From assembly GCA_012519525.1 (NCBI GenBank), contig JAAYQB010000146.1, forward strand, positions 1-16,908: DNA of 16,908 bases, written 5' to 3'. The translations under genes and the position numbers were made by a program. Below are positions 7,681 to 14,584 of this stretch, piece by piece. The stretch is from Bacteroidales bacterium. Its GTDB lineage: Bacteria > Bacteroidota > Bacteroidia > Bacteroidales > WCHB1-69. Under the pieces are notes generated by a model. The model saw only the letters and a program-made list of their open reading frames with translations, searched no databases and had not been told where the DNA came from. How positions within the stretch are numbered: position 1 is the first letter of the stretch; each line of letters begins with the position of its first letter.

Positions 7681-8967
7681 TTAATTAGAAATTTTTCTCG
7701 TAACTTTTTTCCCAAAACTTTTTCCTATCAAACTTCTATCTCTTGGGCGATAGGTGCCGTCTTCCATTTCGCGTAACATAACTTTAGCGAAAAGCTTAAA
7801 CATTTTTTCTTCTTGACTTTCATCTTGATAAAATGCTTTCCATGCGTATTCATAAAGTTCTTGTAGTCGTTGAGGAGTCATGTGTTTAGGTTGATAAACG
7901 ACTTGTCCGGCATTATAATGATTCCAATCAAAATCGAAAATTCTACCTTGACGCAGTAAATCATCATAAGCTTTTGTATGAGGAAATGGAGTTAAAATCG
8001 TGAATTCGGCTAAGTCTAAATCTATTTCTAATAAGAAATCTATTAATTTCAAAATATCATCTTCTGTTTGATTATCAAGTCCGAGTAAAATTGTCCCTTC
8101 TACACCTATCCCATAATCATGGTAGCGTTTGATGCGTTCTTTGATGTAATCGGAAGTGTCGTAAACAGCTTGATATACATACCATCCTCCTGCTTGAGCT
8201 GCTAAATCCAATACTTTGGGATTGTCTTCGATGGTATGGCTAATCCATTTTTTCTTCAAAGGAATCATTTCTCTAAAAAGATCCATTTCCCATTGTGTAT
8301 CTTGTGCCAATGAGTTGTCGACTATGAATAGACGATTGTTGTCGATCGCACTTAATTCTTCGATGGCTTTATCAATAGGACGAGGGCGAAACTTCCTTCC
8401 CCCAAGATAAGAAACCGCACAAGGATAACAACTAAATCGACAACCGCGCGAAGCATGAAACAAATCGACCATTTGCACTCCTTTATGATTGTATAAATGT
8501 TTTTTGTATAAATCTCTACGGGCTGTTCCTACTAAATTAATATCGGGAAGATTACCCATGAAATTATAGATTTTTTTTAATTTTTTGGCTTTAAAATCGT
8601 TAAAAACTTCTTCCATTCTTCCTTCCGATTCTCCTAAAAAAACACTGTCGGCATGTTCTATTGTTTCTTCGGCATGCAACATGGTAGAAATTCCTCCGAA
8701 AATTACTTTTTTACCTTGCTTACGAAAACAATCGGCAATTTCCCAACCACGTTTTACTTGTGTACTCAACATCATTGATATGCTAACTATATCGCAATCT
8801 TCGTTGAAATCAATTTCTTCTACATTTTCATCTGTAAAAGAAACATCCACATAATCGGGTAAAGAGGCGGCAAAAACAACCGGTCCATGAGGTGGTAAAT
8901 TAAAAGTGGTTTGCCCCGGCAATTTCTTCCACTTAGGATAGATTAATTTTAATTTTACTTTTTCCAT
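7681..8967 (-). CDS. Radical SAM protein with N-terminal B12-binding-like domain
   Basis: The protein has 428 residues. The iron-sulfur triad is C176-x3-C180-x2-C183 in ASRGCRFSCYPC. The N-terminal 130 residues have the Rossmann-like pattern of cobalamin-binding domains: DVSFTDENV near 41-49, CDIVSISMM near 58-66, KKVIFGGISTMLHAEE near 86-101 and DSVFLGESEGRMEEVF near 107-122. The classic base-off DxHxxG motif is not visible, as in some family members. A glycine-rich SAM-binding stretch EGTILLGLDNQTEDD (290-304) and a TPFPHTKAYDDL segment follow. Relatives carry out methylations, ring closures and other radical steps in hopanoid, chlorophyll and antibiotic pathways. The gene is second in the minus-strand arm and has its own promoter box 38-45 nt upstream. 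A tailoring role on the pigment is likely; the reaction is unknown. Confidence 0.85.
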   Translation of the reverse strand: MEKVKLKLIYPKWKKLPGQTTFNLPPHGPVVFAASLPDYVDVSFTDENVEEIDFNEDCDIVSISMMLSTQVKRGWEIADCFRKQGKKVIFGGISTMLHAEETIEHADSVFLGESEGRMEEVFNDFKAKKLKKIYNFMGNLPDINLVGTARRDLYKKHLYNHKGVQMVDLFHASRGCRFSCYPCAVSYLGGRKFRPRPIDKAIEELSAIDNNRLFIVDNSLAQDTQWEMDLFREMIPLKKKWISHTIEDNPKVLDLAAQAGGWYVYQAVYDTSDYIKERIKRYHDYGIGVEGTILLGLDNQTEDDILKLIDFLLEIDLDLAEFTILTPFPHTKAYDDLLRQGRIFDFDWNHYNAGQVVYQPKHMTPQRLQELYEYAWKAFYQDESQEEKMFKLFAKVMLREMEDGTYRPRDRSLIGKSFGKKVTRKISN

Positions 8968-9004
8968 AAATTACCTTTGTCTTCTTATTATTTTTGGATT
9001 TATG

Positions 9005-9012
9005 CAAAAGTA
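9005..9012 (-). promoter_or_regulatory. -7 promoter box upstream of the radical SAM gene
   Basis: On the minus strand this reads TACTTTTG, identical to the boxes of the divergent promoters at 10572 and 10654. It lies 38 nt upstream of the radical SAM ATG, in the 87-nt gap after the oxidoreductase gene. The five downstream genes could thus be transcribed without the oxidoreductase. No convincing -33 element is seen. Confidence 0.5.
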
Positions 9013-9054
9013 TAAAAAAAATCATTTTATATCCTGATTTTTTAACACTTATTT

Positions 9055-10557
9055 TTATGGATGCTGATTTATTTTATTAATTAAATAATTCATATCACCA
9101 ATAAGTACCGATGTAGTTAAAATAGCATTTAACGGAACTCCTAAAATCCCGTGTAAATTAATGTTTTGTCCTGTTAGAAATAAATTGGTTATTTTTGTAT
9201 GAGGAAAAATACGTGTTTTTATTAGATTATCGCAATTTTTTTGAAAACCATATAATCCTCCGTTTTTTGTTCGCAAATAATCGCGTATGCTAAGCGGAGA
9301 AGCACTGTAAACATTTTCTATGCTGTCGTTAAAATTAGGAAAAACTTCATTAACCAAGTTTAAAAGTTTTGTTTCTATTTGATTTTTAAAGACTTTGTAG
9401 TTATCCCCTCGCTTTTCTATATACGTGTTTTCCCATTGACTGAAGTCGTCGTATCTCATGATGCAGGTTATGATTCCTCTTTCGGCATACTGCTCATTTT
9501 CTGATGTAGGTAAGGTCATTAATACAAATCCCGGCGGATAATCATCCAAATTGTAATTGATAGCATCCCAGATTAAATCTCGATTTTTATAATAAAAATA
9601 GTTGTAATTCAGATAGGGAAATGTATTGGGTTTAAAATGTACATAAAGAATAAAAGCCGAATACGAAATTTCGAGATTTTGCAAGCGTGTTCTGTATGCT
9701 TTTTGAATTTTATTAGGGTCAATTAAATCCATTAGCAATGCAGGATGTATATTGGCAATATAATTATCGGCATAAAATTCTCTATTGTCTTTGGCTATTA
9801 TTTTGGTGATTTTTTTATTTTCAATTTCAATTTTAGTAATTTCCGTGTTTAAAATAATTTTTCCTCCATGCGATTGTATCATATCTGCCATTGCATCTGC
9901 AACATGTTGTCCTCCTCCGATAAAACGTGCCGCTCCTTCTATATAAAATTTTGTGATAATTGCATGAATGTAAATAGGACTATTGTCTTTACTACCTCCG
10001 TACAATGTATTGTTCCATGCAAGAACATGTTGTAATTGTTCGTCTTTGATAAATTTTTTGATAAATGAATTTACAGAGATAAGAAATTCTTCATTCGTAT
10101 ACCAATCGGTTGAATCAATTCTTAAATTTAATAATGGAATACTATTGCATATTTCATAAATAGCATTTACATAGCATTGAATAGCGTGTGCCTCATGTGG
10201 AAATTGTTCGGACAATAGTTGAATAAAATTGTCTTTTCCTATGCCCATTTTTACTTTTAAGTTTTCAGAGCCTATGTGTAATAAATCAAAACAATCATTA
10301 TCAAGAGGTTTTATTTTTATTTTATCGAATAAACCTAAATAAGAAAATATTTTTTTTAAAACACCCGTATCTTCAAAGCCGCTTATATAATGTATGCCCG
10401 ACTCAAAATAAATTCCTTTGCGTTTAAAACAATGTAATCCTCCTCCGATTCTATCATGTTGTTCTATAATAGTTGGTCGGTAGCCTTCTTTGCACAATAA
10501 ACATGCTGTCATTAATCCGCCGATACCGCCACCTATAATAATTATATCTTTTTGCAT
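9055..10557 (-). CDS. NAD(P)/FAD-dependent oxidoreductase, phytoene desaturase / retinol saturase-like
   Basis: The protein has 500 residues from the ATG at 10557. A longer frame from 10668 would add a lysine/isoleucine-rich leader that runs through the divergent promoter region, so I reject it. The N-terminal dinucleotide motif is IIIIGGGIGGLMTA (5-18), with E32 at the end of the second strand. DRIGGGLHCFKRKGIYFESG follows at 35-54, the standard second block of the CrtI/RetSat family. The C-terminal FAD block LFLTGQNINLHGILGVPL is also standard. Family members add or remove double bonds in polyenes and carotenoids. In this locus it could desaturate, saturate or isomerise the aryl polyene chain. 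It is the first gene of the minus-strand arm, with its own promoter. A carotenoid role is less likely because no crtB-like gene is nearby. Confidence 0.85.
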   Translation of the reverse strand: MQKDIIIIGGGIGGLMTACLLCKEGYRPTIIEQHDRIGGGLHCFKRKGIYFESGIHYISGFEDTGVLKKIFSYLGLFDKIKIKPLDNDCFDLLHIGSENLKVKMGIGKDNFIQLLSEQFPHEAHAIQCYVNAIYEICNSIPLLNLRIDSTDWYTNEEFLISVNSFIKKFIKDEQLQHVLAWNNTLYGGSKDNSPIYIHAIITKFYIEGAARFIGGGQHVADAMADMIQSHGGKIILNTEITKIEIENKKITKIIAKDNREFYADNYIANIHPALLMDLIDPNKIQKAYRTRLQNLEISYSAFILYVHFKPNTFPYLNYNYFYYKNRDLIWDAINYNLDDYPPGFVLMTLPTSENEQYAERGIITCIMRYDDFSQWENTYIEKRGDNYKVFKNQIETKLLNLVNEVFPNFNDSIENVYSASPLSIRDYLRTKNGGLYGFQKNCDNLIKTRIFPHTKITNLFLTGQNINLHGILGVPLNAILTTSVLIGDMNYLINKINQHP

Positions 10558-10567
10558 AAAAATATTT

Positions 10568-10579
10568 TTTACAAAAGTA
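10568..10579 (-). promoter_or_regulatory. Divergent promoter, minus-strand box, and left arm of a 12-bp inverted repeat
   Basis: The minus strand of 10572-10579 reads TACTTTTG, a perfect -7 box 15 nt before the oxidoreductase ATG. The full segment TTTACAAAAGTA is the exact reverse complement of 10654-10665. The 5' untranslated leader would be very short. Confidence 0.55.
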
Positions 10580-10653
10580 ACACTTATTATTTGTTTTAAT
10601 ATAAAATTAATGAAGTTTTTTTTACTTATGTTTCTAATAATAAAAAATTCATA

Positions 10654-10665
10654 TACTTTTGTAAA
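10654..10665 (+). promoter_or_regulatory. Divergent promoter, plus-strand box, and right arm of a 12-bp inverted repeat
   Basis: TACTTTTG (10654-10661) is a perfect -7 box for the ammonia-lyase gene, whose ATG is 39 nt downstream of it. TTTC lies exactly 19 bp upstream (10631-10634) as a near match to the -33 TTTG. The purine-rich AAAAAGGGAAAA just before the ATG at 10701 may serve in ribosome binding. Confidence 0.6.
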
Positions 10666-10700
10666 CAAATTTTAACAAAATATTTAAAAAAGGGAAAAAT

Positions 10701-12218
10701 ATGAAGGATGTTGATTTAAAAGAATTTACAAATATCGTTTTTAACAATAAACCTTTAGAAATTCAAGCGAGCGATAGAAAAAGGGTTGAAGAAAGTTATC
10801 AATTTTTAAAAAGTTTTTCTTTTGACAAGATTATTTATGGAATCAATACCGGTTTTGGTCCCATGGCTCAGTATAGGATTAATGATGAGGATTTAAAGTC
10901 GTTGCAATACAACATTATTCGTAGTCATTCGTCGGGAGCAGGCAATGCACTTCCGGAAATTTATGTGAAAGCGGCTATGCTTTGTCGGTATCAAACTTTT
11001 ATAAAAGGAAAATCGGGAGTACATATTGATACGGTAACATTATTACAATCTTTTATTAACAGAGGCATTTATCCTTATATTCCCGAACATGGCGGAGTAG
11101 GTGCCAGTGGTGATTTGGTACAGTTGGCACATTTGGCACTTGCACTTATTGGTGAAGGAGAAGTTTTTTATAAAGGACAAAAACGTCCTACGGCAGAAGT
11201 GTTAAAAAAGGAAAATTTGCAAGCATTACAAGCTTTTATTCGTGAAGGATTGGCTCTCACGAATGGTACTTCCGTTATGACAGGAGTAGGACTTATAAAC
11301 TTGATTTATGCTAAAAAACTATTGTCGTACGCTCTCATCGCCTCTGTGATGATAAACGAAATTGTAGCTTCTTACGATGATTTTATGTCAGAAACGCTCA
11401 ATAATTTAAAATTACACAGCGGACAGCAAAAAGTAGCAGCAATCATGCGAAAATTATCGAACAAAAGTAAGTGTTTACGACAACGACAAAAAGAAATATA
11501 TCGGAAAAATGACGAAAAAATATTTTCGCATAAAATACAACCTTATTATTCATTGCGCTGTGTTCCGCAAATATTAGGACCTATTTGGGATACAATTGAA
11601 AATGCCGAAAAAGTACTTATCAACGAATTTAATTCTGTTGACGATAATCCAATTGTTGACAAAGAAACGGCATCGGTTTACCATGGCGGTAACTTTCATG
11701 GCGATTATGTTTCATTTGAGATGGATAAATTGAAAATAGCCATTACAAAATTAACAATGTTGGTTGAGCGTCAAATGAATTATCTATTTCATGATAAAAT
11801 TAATGGGATATTGCCTCCTTTTGTCAACTTAGGCAAATTGGGTTTGCAATACGGTTTGCAAGGAACACAATTTACGGCTACTTCTACAACGGCTGAATGT
11901 CAAACCTTATCATCGCCTATGTATTTGCATAGCATTCCAAACAACAATGATAATCAAGATATTGTAAGTATGGGAACCAATGCTGCATTGATTACAAAAC
12001 ATGTCATCGAAAATTCATTTCAAGTGTTATCCATCCATTTTATGGCATTGGTGCAAGCGATAGATTATCTGAAGATTGAAGGAAAAATAGCACCTCATTC
12101 ACACGAAATGTATCAATCAATCAGATCATTAATTCCTGTTTTTATAGAAGACATGCCCAAATATAAGAATATTGAAGTTATCGGCGAATTTTTAAAATCG
12201 CATGAAATTAAAATGTAA
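10701..12218 (+). CDS. Tyrosine ammonia-lyase (HAL/PAL/TAL family, flexirubin-cluster type)
   Basis: The protein has 505 residues, normal for the family. It should deaminate tyrosine to 4-coumarate using the self-formed MIO cofactor. The MIO triad A135-S136-G137 lies in HGGVGASGDLVQL, the catalytic-loop tyrosine is Y46 in YGINTGFG, and the active-site blocks NGTSVMTG, YSLRCVPQILGP, DDNPI and YHGGNFHGDY are intact. From memory, the text GFGPMAQYRI, IRSHSSG, EGEVFYKG and SIPNNNDNQDIVSMGTN is almost the same as in the characterised Flavobacterium johnsoniae tyrosine ammonia-lyase. The S75-H76 pair would suggest histidine by the usual selectivity rule, but as I recall that enzyme has the same pair. 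No other histidine-degradation gene is present. It is first in the + arm, and fabG starts 6 nt after its stop. Automatic annotation may call it HutH. Confidence 0.88.
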   Translation: MKDVDLKEFTNIVFNNKPLEIQASDRKRVEESYQFLKSFSFDKIIYGINTGFGPMAQYRINDEDLKSLQYNIIRSHSSGAGNALPEIYVKAAMLCRYQTFIKGKSGVHIDTVTLLQSFINRGIYPYIPEHGGVGASGDLVQLAHLALALIGEGEVFYKGQKRPTAEVLKKENLQALQAFIREGLALTNGTSVMTGVGLINLIYAKKLLSYALIASVMINEIVASYDDFMSETLNNLKLHSGQQKVAAIMRKLSNKSKCLRQRQKEIYRKNDEKIFSHKIQPYYSLRCVPQILGPIWDTIENAEKVLINEFNSVDDNPIVDKETASVYHGGNFHGDYVSFEMDKLKIAITKLTMLVERQMNYLFHDKINGILPPFVNLGKLGLQYGLQGTQFTATSTTAECQTLSSPMYLHSIPNNNDNQDIVSMGTNAALITKHVIENSFQVLSIHFMALVQAIDYLKIEGKIAPHSHEMYQSIRSLIPVFIEDMPKYKNIEVIGEFLKSHEIKM

Positions 12219-12224
12219 TTAATC

Positions 12225-12953
12225 ATGAAATACGCATTAGTAACAGGAGGATCAAGAGGAATAGGCAAGGCTATTTGTCTGCAATTAGCAGAAGCCGGCT
12301 ATCCGATAATCATCAATTACGTATCGAATAAAGATGCAGCATTAAAAACCAAACAAATGATAGAAGAAAAAGGAGGTACCGCCGAATTGCTTCCTTTTGA
12401 TGTTGCCGATGGCAAGGCTGTTGATGATGCTATTATGTCTTGGAGCGAAGCACATCCCGACGATTATATTGCACTATTGATAAACAATGCGGGCATACGC
12501 ATGGATACAATGATGGTATTCATGCAAAACGAGCAATGGAATGATGTAATTAATACCAATTTAAATGGATTTTTTTATATTACTCGCAGATTGTTAAAAG
12601 ATATGCTGACAAAACGTTTTGGAAGAATTATCAACATAGTGTCGCTATCGGGAATTAAAGGACTTCCCGGTCAAACCAATTATTCGGCAGCTAAAGCAGC
12701 TATTATTGGAGCAACAAAAGCATTAGCCCAAGAAGTGGGAGCTCGAAAAGTTACCGTTAATGCTGTTGCCCCCGGTTTTATTACTACCGATATGACAAAA
12801 GATTTGGATGAAGCCGATCTTAAATCATTGATTCCTATGGGACGTTTTGGGAAACCGGAAGAAGTAGCCGCATTAGTCGGCTTTTTAGCTTCTGAAGAAG
12901 CGGCTTATATTACGGGAGAAGTCATCTCTATAAATGGAGGATTATATACATAA
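12225..12953 (+). CDS. fabG: 3-oxoacyl-ACP reductase (FabG-like ketoreductase)
   Basis: The protein has 242 residues and is a classical short-chain dehydrogenase. TGGSRGIGKAI (7-17) binds NADP(H) and NNAG (87-90) is the structural motif. The catalytic residues are N112, S140, Y153 and K157 in NYSAAKAA. A C-terminal SINGGLYT closes the fold, as in FabG. It would reduce the beta-keto group after each chain extension on the carrier protein. The position between the ammonia-lyase (6 nt) and the ketosynthase (27 nt) makes it the dedicated ketoreductase of the aryl-polyene-type pathway, analogous to ApeQ, rather than the housekeeping fatty-acid enzyme. The gene symbol describes the family, not proven identity. 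Confidence 0.9.
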   Translation: MKYALVTGGSRGIGKAICLQLAEAGYPIIINYVSNKDAALKTKQMIEEKGGTAELLPFDVADGKAVDDAIMSWSEAHPDDYIALLINNAGIRMDTMMVFMQNEQWNDVINTNLNGFFYITRRLLKDMLTKRFGRIINIVSLSGIKGLPGQTNYSAAKAAIIGATKALAQEVGARKVTVNAVAPGFITTDMTKDLDEADLKSLIPMGRFGKPEEVAALVGFLASEEAAYITGEVISINGGLYT

Positions 12954-12980
12954 ACTATTTTTATTTAAAATGATAGAAAG

Positions 12981-14201
12981 ATGAAAAGAGTTGTTATTAC
13001 AGGTATGGGAATTTACTCTTGTATAGGAAAAAATTTAGACGAAGTTGCCAAATCGTTATACGAAGGAAAATCGGGAATAGGAATTGACCCTTTGCGTATT
13101 GAATACGGCTATCGTTCCCCTTTGACAGGAATAGTCGAGCGTCCGGTGTTGAAAGGAATATTAGACAGACGCACACGTGTATGCTTAGCCGAAGAAGCAG
13201 AATATGCTTATATGGCGACGGTAGAAGCTCTTAAAAATGCAGGTGTTGATTTAGATTATTTAGAAAACAACGAAGTAGGCATTTTTTATGGGAATGATTC
13301 TTCTGCTCAAGCAGTCATTGAAGCACACGCTATTGTCATGGAGAAAAAAGACACCACCCTCATGGGGTCGGGAGCAATTTTTCAGTCAATGAATTCGACT
13401 ATTACAATGAATCTTTCTACCATATTCAAGTTAAAAGGAATTAATATGACCATTAGTGCAGCTTGTGCCAGCGGGTCTCATTCGATAGGATTAGGGACAC
13501 TTTTTATTCGTAATGGATTGCAAGATATGGTAATTTGTGGTGGTGGACAAGAAGTGAATTATTTATCAATGGGAAGTTTTGATGGCTTGAGTGTTTTCTC
13601 AATGAATACCGATGAACCGTCTAAAGCTTCGCGTCCTTTTGATGCCAATCGCGACGGATTAGTGCCAAGCGGAGGAGCTGCCACCTTGATTTTAGAAGAA
13701 TATGAACATGCCGTTAAAAGAGGAGCACCTATTTTAGCCGAAATTATCGGATATGGATTTTCGTCAAATGGGAGCAATATATCGCAACCCAGCGATATAG
13801 GGTCAATGATAGCTATGGAAAAAGCATTGAAAGAAGCGGCACTTTCATCCAAAGATATAGACTATATTAATGCACATGCCACATCAACACCTCAAGGTGA
13901 TAGCTTTGAAGCAATGGCAATTGATAAGTTGTTTAGTCCACATAAACCTCCGGTAAGTTCAACAAAATCAATGACAGGACACGAATGTTGGATGGCAGGA
14001 GCAAGCGAAATCGTTTATTCTATGTTGATGATGCAGAACGATTTTATTGCCCCTAATATTAATTTTGAAAATCCCGACGAATTTTCAAAAAACATTAATA
14101 TTATCAATAAAACGACACCTAAAAAAATTGATGTCTTTTTATCTAATTCTTTCGGATTTGGAGGAACAAATAGTGCTTTAATTGTAAAGAAATGTAAATG
14201 A
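12981..14201 (+). CDS. Beta-ketoacyl-ACP synthase (FabF/FabB-like), chain-extending ketosynthase
   Basis: The protein has 406 residues. The Cys-His-His triad is complete: C162 in SAACASG, H299 in NAHATSTPQGD and H334 in KSMTGHECWMAGASE. The glycine-rich C-terminus FGFGGTNSAL is standard. This is therefore a catalytically competent elongating enzyme, not a chain-length factor, which would have lost the cysteine. The variant GHECWMAGASE after H334 differs from the GHxLGAAG of housekeeping FabF; I associate that variant with ketosynthases of aryl-polyene clusters. It follows the ketoreductase by 27 nt, and an RBS-like AAAGATGAAAAG surrounds its ATG. It probably extends a coumaroyl starter with malonyl-ACP. 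No partner subunit is encoded nearby. Confidence 0.9.
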   Translation: MKRVVITGMGIYSCIGKNLDEVAKSLYEGKSGIGIDPLRIEYGYRSPLTGIVERPVLKGILDRRTRVCLAEEAEYAYMATVEALKNAGVDLDYLENNEVGIFYGNDSSAQAVIEAHAIVMEKKDTTLMGSGAIFQSMNSTITMNLSTIFKLKGINMTISAACASGSHSIGLGTLFIRNGLQDMVICGGGQEVNYLSMGSFDGLSVFSMNTDEPSKASRPFDANRDGLVPSGGAATLILEEYEHAVKRGAPILAEIIGYGFSSNGSNISQPSDIGSMIAMEKALKEAALSSKDIDYINAHATSTPQGDSFEAMAIDKLFSPHKPPVSSTKSMTGHECWMAGASEIVYSMLMMQNDFIAPNINFENPDEFSKNINIINKTTPKKIDVFLSNSFGFGGTNSALIVKKCK

Positions 14202-14241
14202 TTACATTGATAATTAGATTTCTATTTTTTATTTTCTAATT
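14191..14241 (+). terminator. Weak hairpin pair at the end of the ketosynthase gene
   Basis: AATGTAA-ATGA-TTACATT (14191-14208) is a perfect 7-bp stem with the TGA stop in its loop. A second weak stem pairs AATTAGA (14212-14218) with TCTAATT (14235-14241), followed by TTTATT. Both are AT-rich. They could partly end the first transcript or stabilise its 3' end before the separate carrier-protein promoter. Confidence 0.3.
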
Positions 14242-14289
14242 TTATTCAAAAACTTTTTGTTATTCTTCTATTTATTTGCTAAAATTATG

Positions 14290-14297
14290 TATTTTTG
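14290..14297 (+). promoter_or_regulatory. -7 promoter box for the ACP-acyltransferase-methyltransferase unit
   Basis: TATTTTTG matches TAnnTTTG, and the ACP ATG is 35 nt downstream. It lies in a 131-nt gap after the ketosynthase, much longer than the other gaps in this arm. The last three genes can therefore be transcribed on their own. No clear -33 element is visible. Confidence 0.5.
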
Positions 14298-14332
14298 CAA
14301 CTTTCCAATATGTTATTATAAATAAAGCGATA

Positions 14333-14581
14333 ATGAAAAGAGAAGAAATTATTTCCATTATTAATGATTTTTTAATAAACGAAATAGAGATAGAAGAAGA
14401 ATTAATCAATGATGATGCGTTATTAAAACAAGATTTAGATATAGATAGTCTTGATTTTGTGGATATTGTTGTCATCGTTGAACGTAATTTCGGCTTTAAA
14501 ATTAAAGCGGAAGAAATGGGCAATATTAAAACTTTATCTGAATTTTACGACTATATCGAAAGCAAAGTTAATCAGCAATAA
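14333..14581 (+). CDS. Acyl carrier protein
   Basis: The protein has 82 residues from the ATG at 14333. An upstream TTG at 14276 would put a cysteine/phenylalanine-rich leader across the promoter box and was rejected. The phosphopantetheine attachment serine is S39 in DIDSLDFVDI, at the expected start of helix II. The protein is strongly acidic (EIEIEEELINDD), as carrier proteins are. It would hold the growing chain for the ketosynthase and ketoreductase and hand it to the acyltransferase gene that begins 3 nt after its stop. Pairing with a pigment-cluster acyltransferase rather than with fabF/acpP housekeeping genes points to a dedicated carrier. Many aryl-polyene loci have two carriers; only one is seen here. 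Confidence 0.93.
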   Translation: MKREEIISIINDFLINEIEIEEELINDDALLKQDLDIDSLDFVDIVVIVERNFGFKIKAEEMGNIKTLSEFYDYIESKVNQQ

Positions 14582-14584
14582 ACA

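Noticed and set aside
7681..8967. Bacteriochlorophyll or hopanoid radical SAM enzyme (BchE/HpnP type)
   Set aside because: The fold family is shared, but no tetrapyrrole or hopanoid gene is in the window, so a specific assignment is unsupported.
10558..10668. N-terminal extension of the FAD oxidoreductase from an upstream start
   Set aside because: The 37 extra residues are encoded by the divergent promoter region. The FAD motif begins right after the ATG at 10557, as is normal for the family.
10701..12218. Histidine ammonia-lyase (HutH) of histidine degradation
   Set aside because: No hutU, hutI or hutG gene is nearby, the neighbours are polyene-type genes, and the sequence text resembles the F. 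johnsoniae tyrosine lyase.
13559..13852. 97-residue antisense open reading frame inside the ketosynthase gene
   Set aside because: It is a serine/proline-rich shadow of a conserved coding region with no start signal or domain.
14276..14332. N-terminal extension of the acyl carrier protein from TTG
   Set aside because: It crosses the TATTTTTG promoter box. The 82-residue form from 14333 has the standard carrier-protein length.
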